A stretch of 64,000 nucleotides of DNA. It comes from JARRPM01 sp963792815 (GTDB lineage: Bacteria; Pseudomonadota; Gammaproteobacteria; Pseudomonadales; Halieaceae). The notes under the pieces were generated by a model. It made no database searches and was not told the origin of the DNA. It saw nothing but the letters and a program-made list of their open reading frames with translations. The DNA lies in NCBI GenBank assembly GCA_963792815.1, contig CAWBXR010000012.1, positions 1 to 64,000 of the forward strand, in the 5' to 3' direction. Every line of letters starts with the position of its first letter. Within the stretch, counting starts at the first letter, position 1. The position numbers and the translations under genes are program-made. Of the stretch, positions 7,294 to 15,463 are shown one piece after another.

Positions 7294-8808
7294 CTAATCC
7301 TCCGCCAGATCCGGCGCCTGGCTCGCGCCCAGTGCCTGGAACTCTTTTTCAAATCGTTTGGCCGCTTTCTTGGACACTCCGCCCAGCACCTCGATGGCGT
7401 GGCGAATACGGGCCCGGCTCATGTCCGGTCCCAGTAACTCCATGGAGTCTACCACCGAGAAGGACGCGCTGGAGCCGGCTATAGCCACGAACAGCGGCGC
7501 CAGGAAGTCCTTGATCTTCACTCCCAGGGCATCGGCGATGCCCTTGAGGTCATCCCAGATGGCGTCGCGGTTCCAGTGACGCTGGGCCTCCAGGCGCCAA
7601 AGGGCGAATTGCATACCCCTGACGATCTCTTCCCGCTCGCCTTTTAAGCCTGCGAAACTCTCTTCGCTCAGGGGCAGCGTCCCGGACACAAGAAAACTGG
7701 CCAGGGGGGCGAAATCGCTGAGTGTTTCGAGGCGCTTGCGGGCGTGAGGCAGCACCTTCATCAGGTTGTCCTCGTTAAAGGCCCAGTCCACCAGGCGCCT
7801 GGCCAGCTCTGCTTCGTCGAGATCTTCGCGTATCCAGGTACCGTTCAGCCATTTCAGTTTGTCGACGTCGAATATGGGGCCGCCGAGGGACACCCGCTGG
7901 ATATCGAAATTGGCCATCATTTCCGGCAGGGAGAACTTCTCCCGCTCATCGGGCATAGACCAGCCCATCCGCCCCAGGTAGTTCAGCAACGCCTCCGGCA
8001 GAAAGCCCATGCGCTGGTAGTAGAGAATGCTGGTCGGGTTCTTGCGCTTGCTGAGCTTGGACTTGTCGGGGTTGCGCAGCAGTGGCAAATGGCACAACTG
8101 GGGCATGTCCCAGCCAAAATACTCGTACAGCAACTTGTGTTTGGGAGCGGAGTTTATCCACTCCTCACCGCGCAGCACATGGGTGATACCCATCAGGTGA
8201 TCATCCACCACGTTGGCCAGGTGGTAGGTAGGCATGCCGTCGGACTTGAGCAGTACCTGCGCATCCACCATACCCCAGTCCAGTTCGATAGTACCGCGCA
8301 GCATGTCCTCGACAGCGCAGGCGCCCTCCTCCTCCGGCACCATCATCCGGATGACGTAAGGCTCACCCGCCGCCCGCCGCTGCTCCACTTCCGCGGGGGG
8401 CAACAACAGGTCCGAGGGTTTCAGCGCGGTACTGGTGCCCGCGGCGCGGCGGGTTTCGCGCAGCTCGTCCAGCTCGGCGGAGGTGCGGTAGCAGACGAAA
8501 GCCTTGCCCGCCTCCACCAGCTGCGTGGCGTACTGGCCGTATATCTCCATTCTCTCGCTCTGGCGATAAGGGCCGTTGGGGCCGCCCACGTCAGGGCCTT
8601 CATCCCACTCCAGGCCCAACCAGCGCAGGGAATCGAGAATGGCCTGCTCGGACTCCGCAGTGCTTCGTACCTGGTCGGTGTCCTCGATGCGCAACAAAAA
8701 CTGGCCACCGTGGGCCCGCGCGAAGCAAAGGTTAAAAAGGGCGATATACGCAGTGCCCACGTGGGGGTCACCGGTGGGGGAAGGAGCAACGCGGGTGCGA
8801 ACAGTCAT
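7294..8808 (-). CDS. gltX: Glutamate--tRNA ligase
   Basis: The 504-residue class I aminoacyl-tRNA synthetase charges tRNA-Glu in the cytoplasm. The HIGH-type motif is APSPTGDPHVGTAY at residues 8-21 and the KMSKS-type loop is KSKLSKRK near 250-258. Discriminating features such as RIEDTDQ near residue 42 and the LRGEEW motif are present. Length and C-terminal helical anticodon-binding region are typical for bacterial GluRS. It is the first gene of a three-gene minus-strand row with the tandem thioredoxin-fold and TRIC genes. Identity is secure; whether it also charges tRNA-Gln in this organism cannot be judged. Confidence 0.97.
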   Translation of the reverse strand: MTVRTRVAPSPTGDPHVGTAYIALFNLCFARAHGGQFLLRIEDTDQVRSTAESEQAILDSLRWLGLEWDEGPDVGGPNGPYRQSERMEIYGQYATQLVEAGKAFVCYRTSAELDELRETRRAAGTSTALKPSDLLLPPAEVEQRRAAGEPYVIRMMVPEEEGACAVEDMLRGTIELDWGMVDAQVLLKSDGMPTYHLANVVDDHLMGITHVLRGEEWINSAPKHKLLYEYFGWDMPQLCHLPLLRNPDKSKLSKRKNPTSILYYQRMGFLPEALLNYLGRMGWSMPDEREKFSLPEMMANFDIQRVSLGGPIFDVDKLKWLNGTWIREDLDEAELARRLVDWAFNEDNLMKVLPHARKRLETLSDFAPLASFLVSGTLPLSEESFAGLKGEREEIVRGMQFALWRLEAQRHWNRDAIWDDLKGIADALGVKIKDFLAPLFVAIAGSSASFSVVDSMELLGPDMSRARIRHAIEVLGGVSKKAAKRFEKEFQALGASQAPDLAED

Positions 8809-8884
8809 GGGTATCCGGGCTCTGTGGCGATAAACCCGGGATTATACGGGCTGGGCCCTCCAAAGCCCATGGCGGGGCTACACC

Positions 8885-9700
8885 TCAGCCCGGGCTGGTG
8901 GGGGGTGCCAGCTCCCAGGCCTTTGCAATGGCGGCGGCCTGCAACCGGCTCGGCGGAAAGTCCAACCAGCCGAAGGCCGCCAGGACACGGTGGAATGGCG
9001 CATCCAGCGCCGCCTGCAGAACCAGCGGTCGCCTGCTGACCGGGTGTGTAAAGGCCATGCTGGTGCAGGCCAGCAGCAGGCGCGGGCAGTCATACTGAGT
9101 CCTGAAAAAACGGTTGTGTACGCCCTTGCCGTGTTTGGCGTCACCGATCACAGGATAGCCTATATGTTTCATGTGACGCCGCAGCTGGTGCCTGCGACCG
9201 GTCTCGGGCCGCAGGGCTACGAGGCTGTAGCGGGTCTGGGGATAGCGCTCCACCGCGAGCGGAAGCTCTACGGTGGCCACCCGCCTGTAACGGGTGATGG
9301 CATTCTGCACGGGCAGTTCACTGCGGCGGTCCCGGTCCGCGATGCGATCGCGCTCTTCCCGCAGCGGGTAATCGATACAACCTTCCTGCGGGCAGTGTCC
9401 GCGCACCACGGCAAGATAGTGCTTGCGCACACCGCCTGCGACAAACTGGCGGGAGAGTTCCCGGGCGCTGTCGCTGGAGAGTGCGAACACCAGCACGCCC
9501 GACGTCGGCTTGTCGAGCCTGTGTACCGGGTAGACGTACTGTCCTATCTGGTCGCGCACCAGCTGCAGGGCATAGCGGGTCTCGTGGCGATCAATCGGGC
9601 TGCGATGGACCAGCAGGCCGCTGGGCTTGTTGATCGCTACCAGATCCTCGTCACGGTATATCACCTCGCAGGTCTCACCCGCCGCCATCGCCACTTCCAC
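8885..9700 (-). CDS. truC: tRNA pseudouridine(65) synthase TruC
   Basis: The 271-residue enzyme belongs to the RluA family: YPVHRLDKPTSGVL places the catalytic aspartate at residue 63, followed by the family motifs YLAVVRG, RPETGRRHQLRRHM and GYPVIGDAKHG. The absence of an S4 domain and the KPSGLLVHRSPIDRHET start are typical of TruC, which modifies U65 in some tRNAs. The methionine at residue 5 is an alternative start. It lies 76 bases upstream of gltX in the same direction, so both may share transcription, and it is divergent from the cysteine synthase-like gene. Confidence 0.9.
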   Translation of the reverse strand: MEVAMAAGETCEVIYRDEDLVAINKPSGLLVHRSPIDRHETRYALQLVRDQIGQYVYPVHRLDKPTSGVLVFALSSDSARELSRQFVAGGVRKHYLAVVRGHCPQEGCIDYPLREERDRIADRDRRSELPVQNAITRYRRVATVELPLAVERYPQTRYSLVALRPETGRRHQLRRHMKHIGYPVIGDAKHGKGVHNRFFRTQYDCPRLLLACTSMAFTHPVSRRPLVLQAALDAPFHRVLAAFGWLDFPPSRLQAAAIAKAWELAPPTSPG

Positions 9701-9800
9701 AGAAATATTTTCAAACGCAGCGCGGACTATATACAGCGCGCAGTCTCTCTACAAATCAGCTGGAGGGTGCGGCAGATCCTGAAGAGGCCAGGCGCGCCAA

Positions 9801-9814
9801 TTGATCCAGGTCAA
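9801..9814. promoter_or_regulatory. Possible FNR/Anr-type site
   Basis: TTGATCCAGGTCAA matches the FNR/Anr consensus TTGAT-N4-ATCAA at nine of ten positions. It lies in the 220-base divergent region between truC and the cysteine synthase-like gene. I cannot place a clear -10 box at the usual distance, so its use is uncertain. Confidence 0.35.
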
Positions 9815-9920
9815 GGGCGCGGGGCATAGTCGCAACGGCCGTGGCCACGCAAACTTGGTAAATCTCGCGGTTGCCATGATAATGCTTCAACAGTTCGCTT
9901 CCCGTGCGGGGGTACACCTC

Positions 9921-10925
9921 ATGCCACAGCAACATTTGCTACCGGATGTCATCGGCAACACGCCCCTTCTTTACCTGCGCAAAGCCTCGGAGCTGACAGG
10001 CTGTCATATCTACGGGAAAGCGGAGTTCATGAATCCCGGCGGTTCCGTCAAGGACCGCACCGCCCTGGGCATTGTCCGGGCCGCAGAACAGGCGGGAGAA
10101 CTGCAGCCCGGCGGGGTCATTGTCGAGGGCACCGCGGGCAATACGGGTATAGGCCTCACCCTGGTAGCCAACGCCCTGGGTTATGAATGCGTTATCGTCA
10201 TGCCGCAAAACGCCAGCGAGGAAAAAATCAGTCAGCTGGAAATGCTGGGAGCCGAGCTACTGCTGGTGCCATCGGTGCCCTATGCCGACACCCACCACTA
10301 CATCCATACCGCCGAACGGGTGGCCGCGGGGCGCCGCAAGGACGAGGCTCACGGCGCAATCTGGGCGCGCCAGTTCGACAACCCGGCCAACCGGCAGATC
10401 CACTACGACACTACCGGCCAGGAGATCTGGCGGCAGACCGAGGGCAAGGTCGACGGCTTTATCTGCGCGGTCGGCACCGGTGGCACGCTCGCCGGTGTGG
10501 CGGGCGCCCTGCGCGAGCACAATCGCGACATCAGGATCGGCCTGGCCGATCCGATGGGCTCTGCCCTCTACAGCCACTTCACCGGCGGTGGCCTGCAAGC
10601 CGACGGCGAGTCCATCGCCGAGGGCATCGGCGTATCGTTCGTACCGGGGAACCTCGCGGGCCTTGAACTGGATTTTTCCTGCCGGGTGGATGATGACCAG
10701 GCCCTGCCGCTGATCTACGACCTGCTCAAGGATGAGGGTATTTCCGTGGGCGGCTCCGCCGGCATCAACATTGCCGGCGCCATGGCCATGGCCCGCGAGC
10801 TCGGACCAGGCCATACCATCGTCACGATTCTTTGCGACTCCGGTAGCCGCTACCAGAGCAAGCTGTTCAATCCGGAATACCTGTGGAAGCGCAAGCTGCC
10901 CTACCCCCACTGGATCGCGAATTAA
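9921..10925 (+). CDS. Cysteine synthase A-like PLP enzyme
   Basis: The protein of about 334 residues is a fold-type II PLP enzyme of the CysK/CBS group. From the chosen start (MPQQHLLPDVIGNTPL) the Schiff-base lysine is K44 in NPGGSVKDR, EGTAGNTGIGL holds the substrate loop, and VGTGGTLAG near residue 190 binds the PLP phosphate. It should form cysteine from O-acetylserine and sulfide. The TAGNTG variant replaces the TSGNTG found in the classic E. coli enzyme, and the C-terminal YLWKRKLPYPHW is seen in a proteobacterial subgroup. The start is uncertain: ATG codons at 9876 and 9882 and a TTG at 9801 are in frame. No cysteine-pathway gene is adjacent. Confidence 0.88.
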   Translation: MPQQHLLPDVIGNTPLLYLRKASELTGCHIYGKAEFMNPGGSVKDRTALGIVRAAEQAGELQPGGVIVEGTAGNTGIGLTLVANALGYECVIVMPQNASEEKISQLEMLGAELLLVPSVPYADTHHYIHTAERVAAGRRKDEAHGAIWARQFDNPANRQIHYDTTGQEIWRQTEGKVDGFICAVGTGGTLAGVAGALREHNRDIRIGLADPMGSALYSHFTGGGLQADGESIAEGIGVSFVPGNLAGLELDFSCRVDDDQALPLIYDLLKDEGISVGGSAGINIAGAMAMARELGPGHTIVTILCDSGSRYQSKLFNPEYLWKRKLPYPHWIAN

Positions 10926-11004
10926 CCGCGCAAGCGAATACAACCGATCGGCGGCCGTGCCCGGCAGTTGAAGGTTTCAACTTTCCTTAAGAATAGAGAG
11001 TGAG

Positions 11005-11916
11005 ATGACCATGACCGGCTTTACCGCAGATGATGTTCCCGACCAGACGGGCAAGACAGTTTTTATCACCGGGGCCAATACGGGCCTGGGTTACGAAGCT
11101 GCTAAAGTCCTTGCCGGCAAAGGCGCCAGGGTGATTATCGGCTGTCGTTCGAAAGACAAGGCCAGGAAGGCGAGCAAGTCGATACTGGCAGAGCACCCGG
11201 GGGCCGACGTGGCGGTGGTCGAGCTTGACCTGGGCGATCTTGCCTCGGTGAAAAAGGCGGCCGCTGTGGTTGCCAAAGAGCCGAGGCTGGATGTGTTGAT
11301 CAACAATGCAGGCATCATGATCCCGCCTTATGAGCTTACCCGCGACGGTTTCGAGTCCCAGTTCGGGGTCAATCACCTGGGCCCCTTCGCGTTGACCGGC
11401 CTGTTGCTGAAAAAAGTGCGCGGCACACCCGATGCACGCATTGTAAGCACAGCCAGCATTGCCCACAAAAGGGGCAAGATTCACTTTGACGACATCAGTG
11501 CCGAGCGCGGTTACAACCCGATTGTGCGCTATGCCCAGAGCAAGATTGCCAACCTCTATTTCGCCTATGAACTCCAGCGCCGGTTAGAGGCGGCGGGAGA
11601 CAGTACGATTTCCGTCGCAGCGCATCCAGGTATCGCGGATACCGAGTTGTCGCGTTACATTCCCCGTGCCCTCATGCTCATTGCCCCCCTGTTCCGCCCC
11701 CTGTTCAATACCCCCGCCCAGGGCGCATGGCCCACGCTGTGCGCCGCCACCATGCCGGGAGTACACGGCGGCGAATATTACGGGCCGAGCAGGCGCAGCG
11801 AGACCGCCGGGCCGGCTGTCAGGGTGCAGTCCAACCGGCGCAGCCAGGATGAAGCGGTTGCCAGGCGGCTATGGGAACTGTCCATAGAGATGACCGGGGT
11901 GGACCCGGGCATCTGA
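11005..11916 (+). CDS. Short-chain dehydrogenase/reductase, retinol-dehydrogenase-like
   Basis: The 303-residue protein is a classical SDR: cofactor motif TGANTGLG at residues 22-29, NNAG at 100-103, catalytic serine around 149-151 and Y176-x-x-x-K180 (YAQSK). The basic residues GCRSKDKA after beta-2 suggest NADP(H). The layout and VAAHPGIADTEL segment resemble the RDH/WWOX-like group that reduces or oxidises hydrophobic alcohols and ketones, but the substrate is unknown. AAGAATAGAGAGTGAG upstream gives a weak ribosome site; an ATG two codons in (11011) is also possible. It follows the cysteine synthase-like gene by 79 bases. Confidence 0.88.
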   Translation: MTMTGFTADDVPDQTGKTVFITGANTGLGYEAAKVLAGKGARVIIGCRSKDKARKASKSILAEHPGADVAVVELDLGDLASVKKAAAVVAKEPRLDVLINNAGIMIPPYELTRDGFESQFGVNHLGPFALTGLLLKKVRGTPDARIVSTASIAHKRGKIHFDDISAERGYNPIVRYAQSKIANLYFAYELQRRLEAAGDSTISVAAHPGIADTELSRYIPRALMLIAPLFRPLFNTPAQGAWPTLCAATMPGVHGGEYYGPSRRSETAGPAVRVQSNRRSQDEAVARRLWELSIEMTGVDPGI

Positions 11917-12093
11917 ACGCAGCGCCGGTCGCTGCGCTGCAACTCAACAGACGCCATGCGATATGCACTGGCTGGCAAAAAATGCAGACTGACACCGGTG
12001 AAGTGTGCCAATATTAGCTGCCCCGGTGCGGGCGATTTGACTGCCGTCAAGGCTGCGCAAATGCTCACCCACAACACGACATGGAGAACGCCA

Positions 12094-12423
12094 ATGAAAG
12101 CTCTTGCCCCAACCCTTATGCTGCTCGCCCTGGTTGCCGGCTGTGCGGCTCAAGCCCCCGCTCCGCAAAAGCAGGTCGACGCCAACCTCGCCAAGGCCAT
12201 CGACTGTTCCACTGCAACATCGGATATCGCAACACTGAACGGTGAAAAAGCGCGCACCTCCCAGGAAATCGAGGACGGCGCCAGCTCAATCATCCCGCTA
12301 GGTGCTGTTGCGCATATCTTCGGCGGTAGCGAGAAAGACAGCCTCGAAATAGGTACCGGCGAATATAACAAGAAGCTGGATGCAAAAATCGCCGATATCA
12401 AGCAGCAGTGCAATATCCAGTAG
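12094..12423 (+). CDS. Small lipoprotein
   Basis: The 109-residue product has a lipoprotein signal: MKALAPTLMLLALVAGC, with lipobox LVAGC and the lipidated cysteine at 17, followed by AAQAPAPQKQ. The mature part is short and charged, with a predicted helix (NGEKARTSQEIEDGASS), a hydrophobic IIPLGAVAHIFGG stretch that could be a glycine-zipper-like segment, and a helical end DAKIADIKQQC. The start at 12094 follows ATGGAGAACGCC; the frame is open to 11956 without a signal peptide. Asp/Gln signals do not force inner-membrane retention, so outer-membrane location is likely. Function unknown. Confidence 0.8.
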   Translation: MKALAPTLMLLALVAGCAAQAPAPQKQVDANLAKAIDCSTATSDIATLNGEKARTSQEIEDGASSIIPLGAVAHIFGGSEKDSLEIGTGEYNKKLDAKIADIKQQCNIQ

Positions 12424-12545
12424 CCGCCTGATCGCAGACCTGTCGCCGCGCCTGAGTCATGGCGGCGACAGAGCTGCGACATCCTCCGGCCCCGCGCAAA
12501 CTGGCACCACACAGCCAGACGTTCCCGAAGTGTAATTCCCACTGG

Positions 12546-13558
12546 ATGAATATTATCAACCGCTTGTTCTCAATAGCGCCCATGATGGACTGGTCCGACC
12601 ACCACTGCAGGTTCTTCTGGCGCCTGCTCTCAAGGCAGGCTCTGCTCTATACCGAGATGGTCACAACCGGGGCACTCATTCACGGCGACAGGGAACGCTT
12701 CCTGCACTTCAATGCCGAGGAGCACCCGGTCGCCCTGCAACTGGGTGGCAGCAATCCCGCAGACCTCGCCCGCTGTGCCGGCTGGGCCGAGGAGTGGGGC
12801 TATGACGAGGTAAACCTGAACTGCGGCTGCCCTTCCGACCGGGTTCAATCGGGAATGTTCGGGGCCTGCCTGATGGCGCAGCCCGGCTTGGTGGCTGAAG
12901 GTGTCAGGGCCATGCGGGATGCCTGCGCAATCCCGGTGACGGTGAAACACCGGATTGGCATCGACCATATGGAGTCCTACCAGGAGTTACTGGATTTTGT
13001 CGGGGCGGTCGCCGAGGCGGGATGCGGGGTGTTTATAGTGCACGCCCGGAAAGCGTGGCTGCAGGGCCTGTCACCAAAAGAGAATCGCGAGGTGCCGCCA
13101 CTCAATTACCCCTGGGTATACCGGCTCAAGGCGGACTTTCCGGAGCTCGCCATCGTCATCAACGGCGGTATCCAGACGCTTGACGCGTGCCGCGAGCATC
13201 TCGAGCAGTAGACGGTGTGATGATCGGGCGGGAAGCCTACCAGAACCCCTGGATGCTGGCTGAGGTGGACCGGGAGCTGTTCGGGATGGATAATCCAGCG
13301 CAATCACGGGATGATGTTGTCGAGGCCCTGCTCCCCTATGTAGAGCGGCAACTCGCTCAGGGTACTCACCTGAATCACATCACCCGACATATCCTCGGGC
13401 TTTACCAGGGGGTTCCCGGCGCCAGAAAATTCCGGCGCCACCTGAGCGAGAACGCCTATCGGAAAGATGCGGGGATTGAGGTGCTTATCGATGCCTTTGC
13501 GTTGGTGAGGAACACCACGGAGCGTATGGCGACTGAGGATTCCGGTCGAATTCATTGA
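12546..13558 (+). pseudogene. dusA: tRNA-dihydrouridine(20/20a) synthase DusA, frameshifted
   Basis: Two frames make a near full-length DusA. The first (12546-13211) begins MNIINRLFSIAPMMDWSD and covers the FMN barrel with APMMDW, TEMVTTGA, catalytic cysteine C95 in LNCGCPSDRVQ, and INGGIQTL, ending CREHLEQ and a stop. The second frame resumes VDGVMIGREAYQNP, which in E. coli DusA follows directly, and runs to 13558. One base is missing near 13205-13210 (CTCGAGCAGTAGAC). All key residues are present on both sides, so it is a recent mutation or a sequence error. DusA reduces U20/U20a in tRNA D-loops. It lies 29 bases before tal. Confidence 0.85.
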
Positions 13559-13587
13559 ACAGGACAAAGAAGGAGCAAGACGCAACC

Positions 13588-14541
13588 ATGAGCAGCAAAC
13601 TCGACCAACTCAAGACGATGACCGACGTGGTCGCCGACACCGGGGATATCGAGGCCATCAGGCGCTTCCAGCCCCAGGATGCCACCACCAACCCCTCCCT
13701 GTTACTGAAGGCCGCCGCCCTGCCCCATTACGCCAGCCTGCTGGACCAGGCCAAAACCTGGGCCCACGAGCAGGGTGGCGACAGTGCCCAGCAGTTGGCC
13801 AATTGCTGTGACCGTTTCGCTGTAGACGTGGGCAAGGAGATCCTGGCGATCGTTCCCGGACGTATATCCACCGAAGTGGATGCCCGCCTGTCCTTCGACA
13901 GCAGCGGCACGATGGAGCGGGCCCGCAAACTGATCGGCATGTATGAGCAGGCCGGGATAGGTCGCGAACGGATCCTGATCAAAACCGCCTCGACCTGGGA
14001 GGGTATCTCCGCCGCGGCCCAGCTGGAGAAGGAAGGTATCAACTGCAACCTGACCCTGCTTTTTGGCTTCAGCCAGGCCGCCGCCTGCGCCGATGCGGGT
14101 GTTTTCCTGATATCGCCCTTCGTCGGTCGCATACTCGACTGGTACAAGGCCAACAGCGATCTGGTCATCGCCGCACCCGGTGACGACCCTGGTGTACAGT
14201 CGGTAACCCGCATCTATCACTATTACAAGCAGCATGGCTACAAGACCGTGGTAATGGGCGCGAGCTTCCGCAACGCGGGGGAAATCGAGGCGCTGGCGGG
14301 TTGCGACCGGCTCACTATCAGCCCGGCTCTGCTGGAGGAGCTGGCAGCGGATGCCGGAACCCTGCCCAGGCAACTGGATCCCGCTACCGCCAGCTCCCCG
14401 GAGCCAAAGCTGAGCGTCGCTGAGTCCGGCTTTCGCTATGAGTTGAACGCGGATGCCATGGCCACTGAAAAACTGGCGGAAGGCATTCGCAATTTTGTGG
14501 CGGACCAGATCAAACTCGAACAACTGATCAGTTCGCGATGA
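13588..14541 (+). CDS. tal: Transaldolase
   Basis: The 317-residue enzyme of the TalB subfamily transfers a dihydroxyacetone unit in the non-oxidative pentose phosphate pathway. The Schiff-base lysine is K132 in ILIKTASTWEG, the same number as in E. coli, and DATTNPSLLLKAA near the N-terminus and the GASFRNAGEI segment are diagnostic. The start at 13588 (MSSKLDQL) follows AGGAGCAAGACGCAACC; the frame is open to 13555. The gene overlaps the next (TerB-like) by ATGA. The order tal, then STAS, PP2C and mlaA genes on the other strand recalls the tal region of Pseudomonas. Confidence 0.97.
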   Translation: MSSKLDQLKTMTDVVADTGDIEAIRRFQPQDATTNPSLLLKAAALPHYASLLDQAKTWAHEQGGDSAQQLANCCDRFAVDVGKEILAIVPGRISTEVDARLSFDSSGTMERARKLIGMYEQAGIGRERILIKTASTWEGISAAAQLEKEGINCNLTLLFGFSQAAACADAGVFLISPFVGRILDWYKANSDLVIAAPGDDPGVQSVTRIYHYYKQHGYKTVVMGASFRNAGEIEALAGCDRLTISPALLEELAADAGTLPRQLDPATASSPEPKLSVAESGFRYELNADAMATEKLAEGIRNFVADQIKLEQLISSR

Positions 14542-14978
14542 TCAGCGCGTTCAGGAAACTGTTTGAAGCGCCCGCCAGGGAGAGCGAAGCCGAGAGGGAG
14601 CATCGCCTGCAGCTGGCCGCAGCCGCCCTGCTTATCGAGACAGCCCGCGCCGACTTCCAGGAGGACGAGGCGGAAGAGGCCTCGCTCAGGAGCCTGCTGT
14701 GTGAAACGCTGGATGTGTCACCGCAAGAAGTGACGGCGCTTGTCAAAGAGGCCAGCGAGCAGCTGGATGAGGCTACATCGCTGTACGATTTCACCCGGGT
14801 GATCAACGACCATTACTCGGCGGCCCAGAAACTCGAACTGGTCAGCAGTATGTGGCGGGTTGCATATGCCGACGGCAGGCTGGACAAATATGAGGAATAC
14901 CTGATTCGGCAGGTGGCGGAACTCACCTACGTGCCCCACCCCGATTACATCAGGGCCAAGCTGGCAGCGAAACCCTGA
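14538..14978 (+). CDS. TerB-like (tellurite resistance fold) protein
   Basis: The 146-residue all-helical protein matches the TerB/DjlA-type fold: two repeated helical units with acidic surfaces, LLIETARADFQEDEAEEASL in the first and WRVAYADGRLDKYEEYLI in the second. The pairs A-D-F/G-x-x-x-x-E are the conserved metal-binding type positions of TerB. No signal peptide is seen. Function of chromosomal stand-alone members is not established; a role in stress or membrane-associated processes is often assumed. Its start overlaps the tal stop (ATGA), so it is translationally coupled to tal. It ends one base before the convergent STAS gene. Confidence 0.8.
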   Translation: MISAFRKLFEAPARESEAEREHRLQLAAAALLIETARADFQEDEAEEASLRSLLCETLDVSPQEVTALVKEASEQLDEATSLYDFTRVINDHYSAAQKLELVSSMWRVAYADGRLDKYEEYLIRQVAELTYVPHPDYIRAKLAAKP

Positions 14979-14979
14979 C

Positions 14980-15462
14980 TCAACTGCGCTCCAGCACGCT
15001 GAGCAGGTCCCTGAATCGCATGCGGTTTTCGGGGCTGAGCTCCATCAGGACCTTGTGGGCCTCTATCACCTTCTGCTTCACCTCGTCCTCACTACCTTTG
15101 ACCACCGGGATCTCCGCCGCCTCTTCCGGGGCGCCGCAAAGCTCCTCGCGCAACTCGAACAGCTGCTGGAAGCCCATGCTTTTGATCAGGCGGTTGATTC
15201 CGGGGTCGCAGGAGTAAATGGCGGGCTGGAAGCCAAAGCGCTCCTTAACGGTGAGTGCCAGCTTGGCCAGCATGCCGAGGGTAGTGCTGTCCAGGCCCTC
15301 GGCACTGCACAGGTCCACCCACACGCTGGCAAAAGCCGGGTCGTCGAACATGCGCTGGAAATAGTCGTCGATCGAAGTGCACAGGGTAAGGCGCACATCA
15401 CCCTCGAAACGGATAACGTAGGCGCCGTTATGGCTGGCAGCGAGTATTTTTCCGTCCTGCAT
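14980..15462 (-). CDS. STAS-domain anti-sigma-factor antagonist (HsbA-like)
   Basis: The protein of 160 residues from MQDGKILAASHNG is a STAS protein: ILAASHNGAYVIRFEGDVRL, then VWVDLCSAEGLDSTTLGMLAKL with S59 at the site phosphorylated in partner switching, and IKSMGFQQLFEL. A C-terminal helical extension follows. In Pseudomonas, HsbA and its relatives bind an anti-sigma factor or a diguanylate cyclase, with state set by a PP2C phosphatase. The neighbouring PP2C gene, whose stop is two bases away, is the likely partner. An in-frame ATG at 15501 would overlap that gene by 38 bases; 15462 fits the family length better. No partner kinase is visible nearby. Confidence 0.85.
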   Translation of the reverse strand: MQDGKILAASHNGAYVIRFEGDVRLTLCTSIDDYFQRMFDDPAFASVWVDLCSAEGLDSTTLGMLAKLALTVKERFGFQPAIYSCDPGINRLIKSMGFQQLFELREELCGAPEEAAEIPVVKGSEDEVKQKVIEAHKVLMELSPENRMRFRDLLSVLERS

Positions 15463-15463
15463 C

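Noticed and set aside
7744..9039. Plus-strand frame of 431 codons opposite gltX
   Set aside because: Antisense shadow of gltX with low-complexity composition and no recognisable domain.
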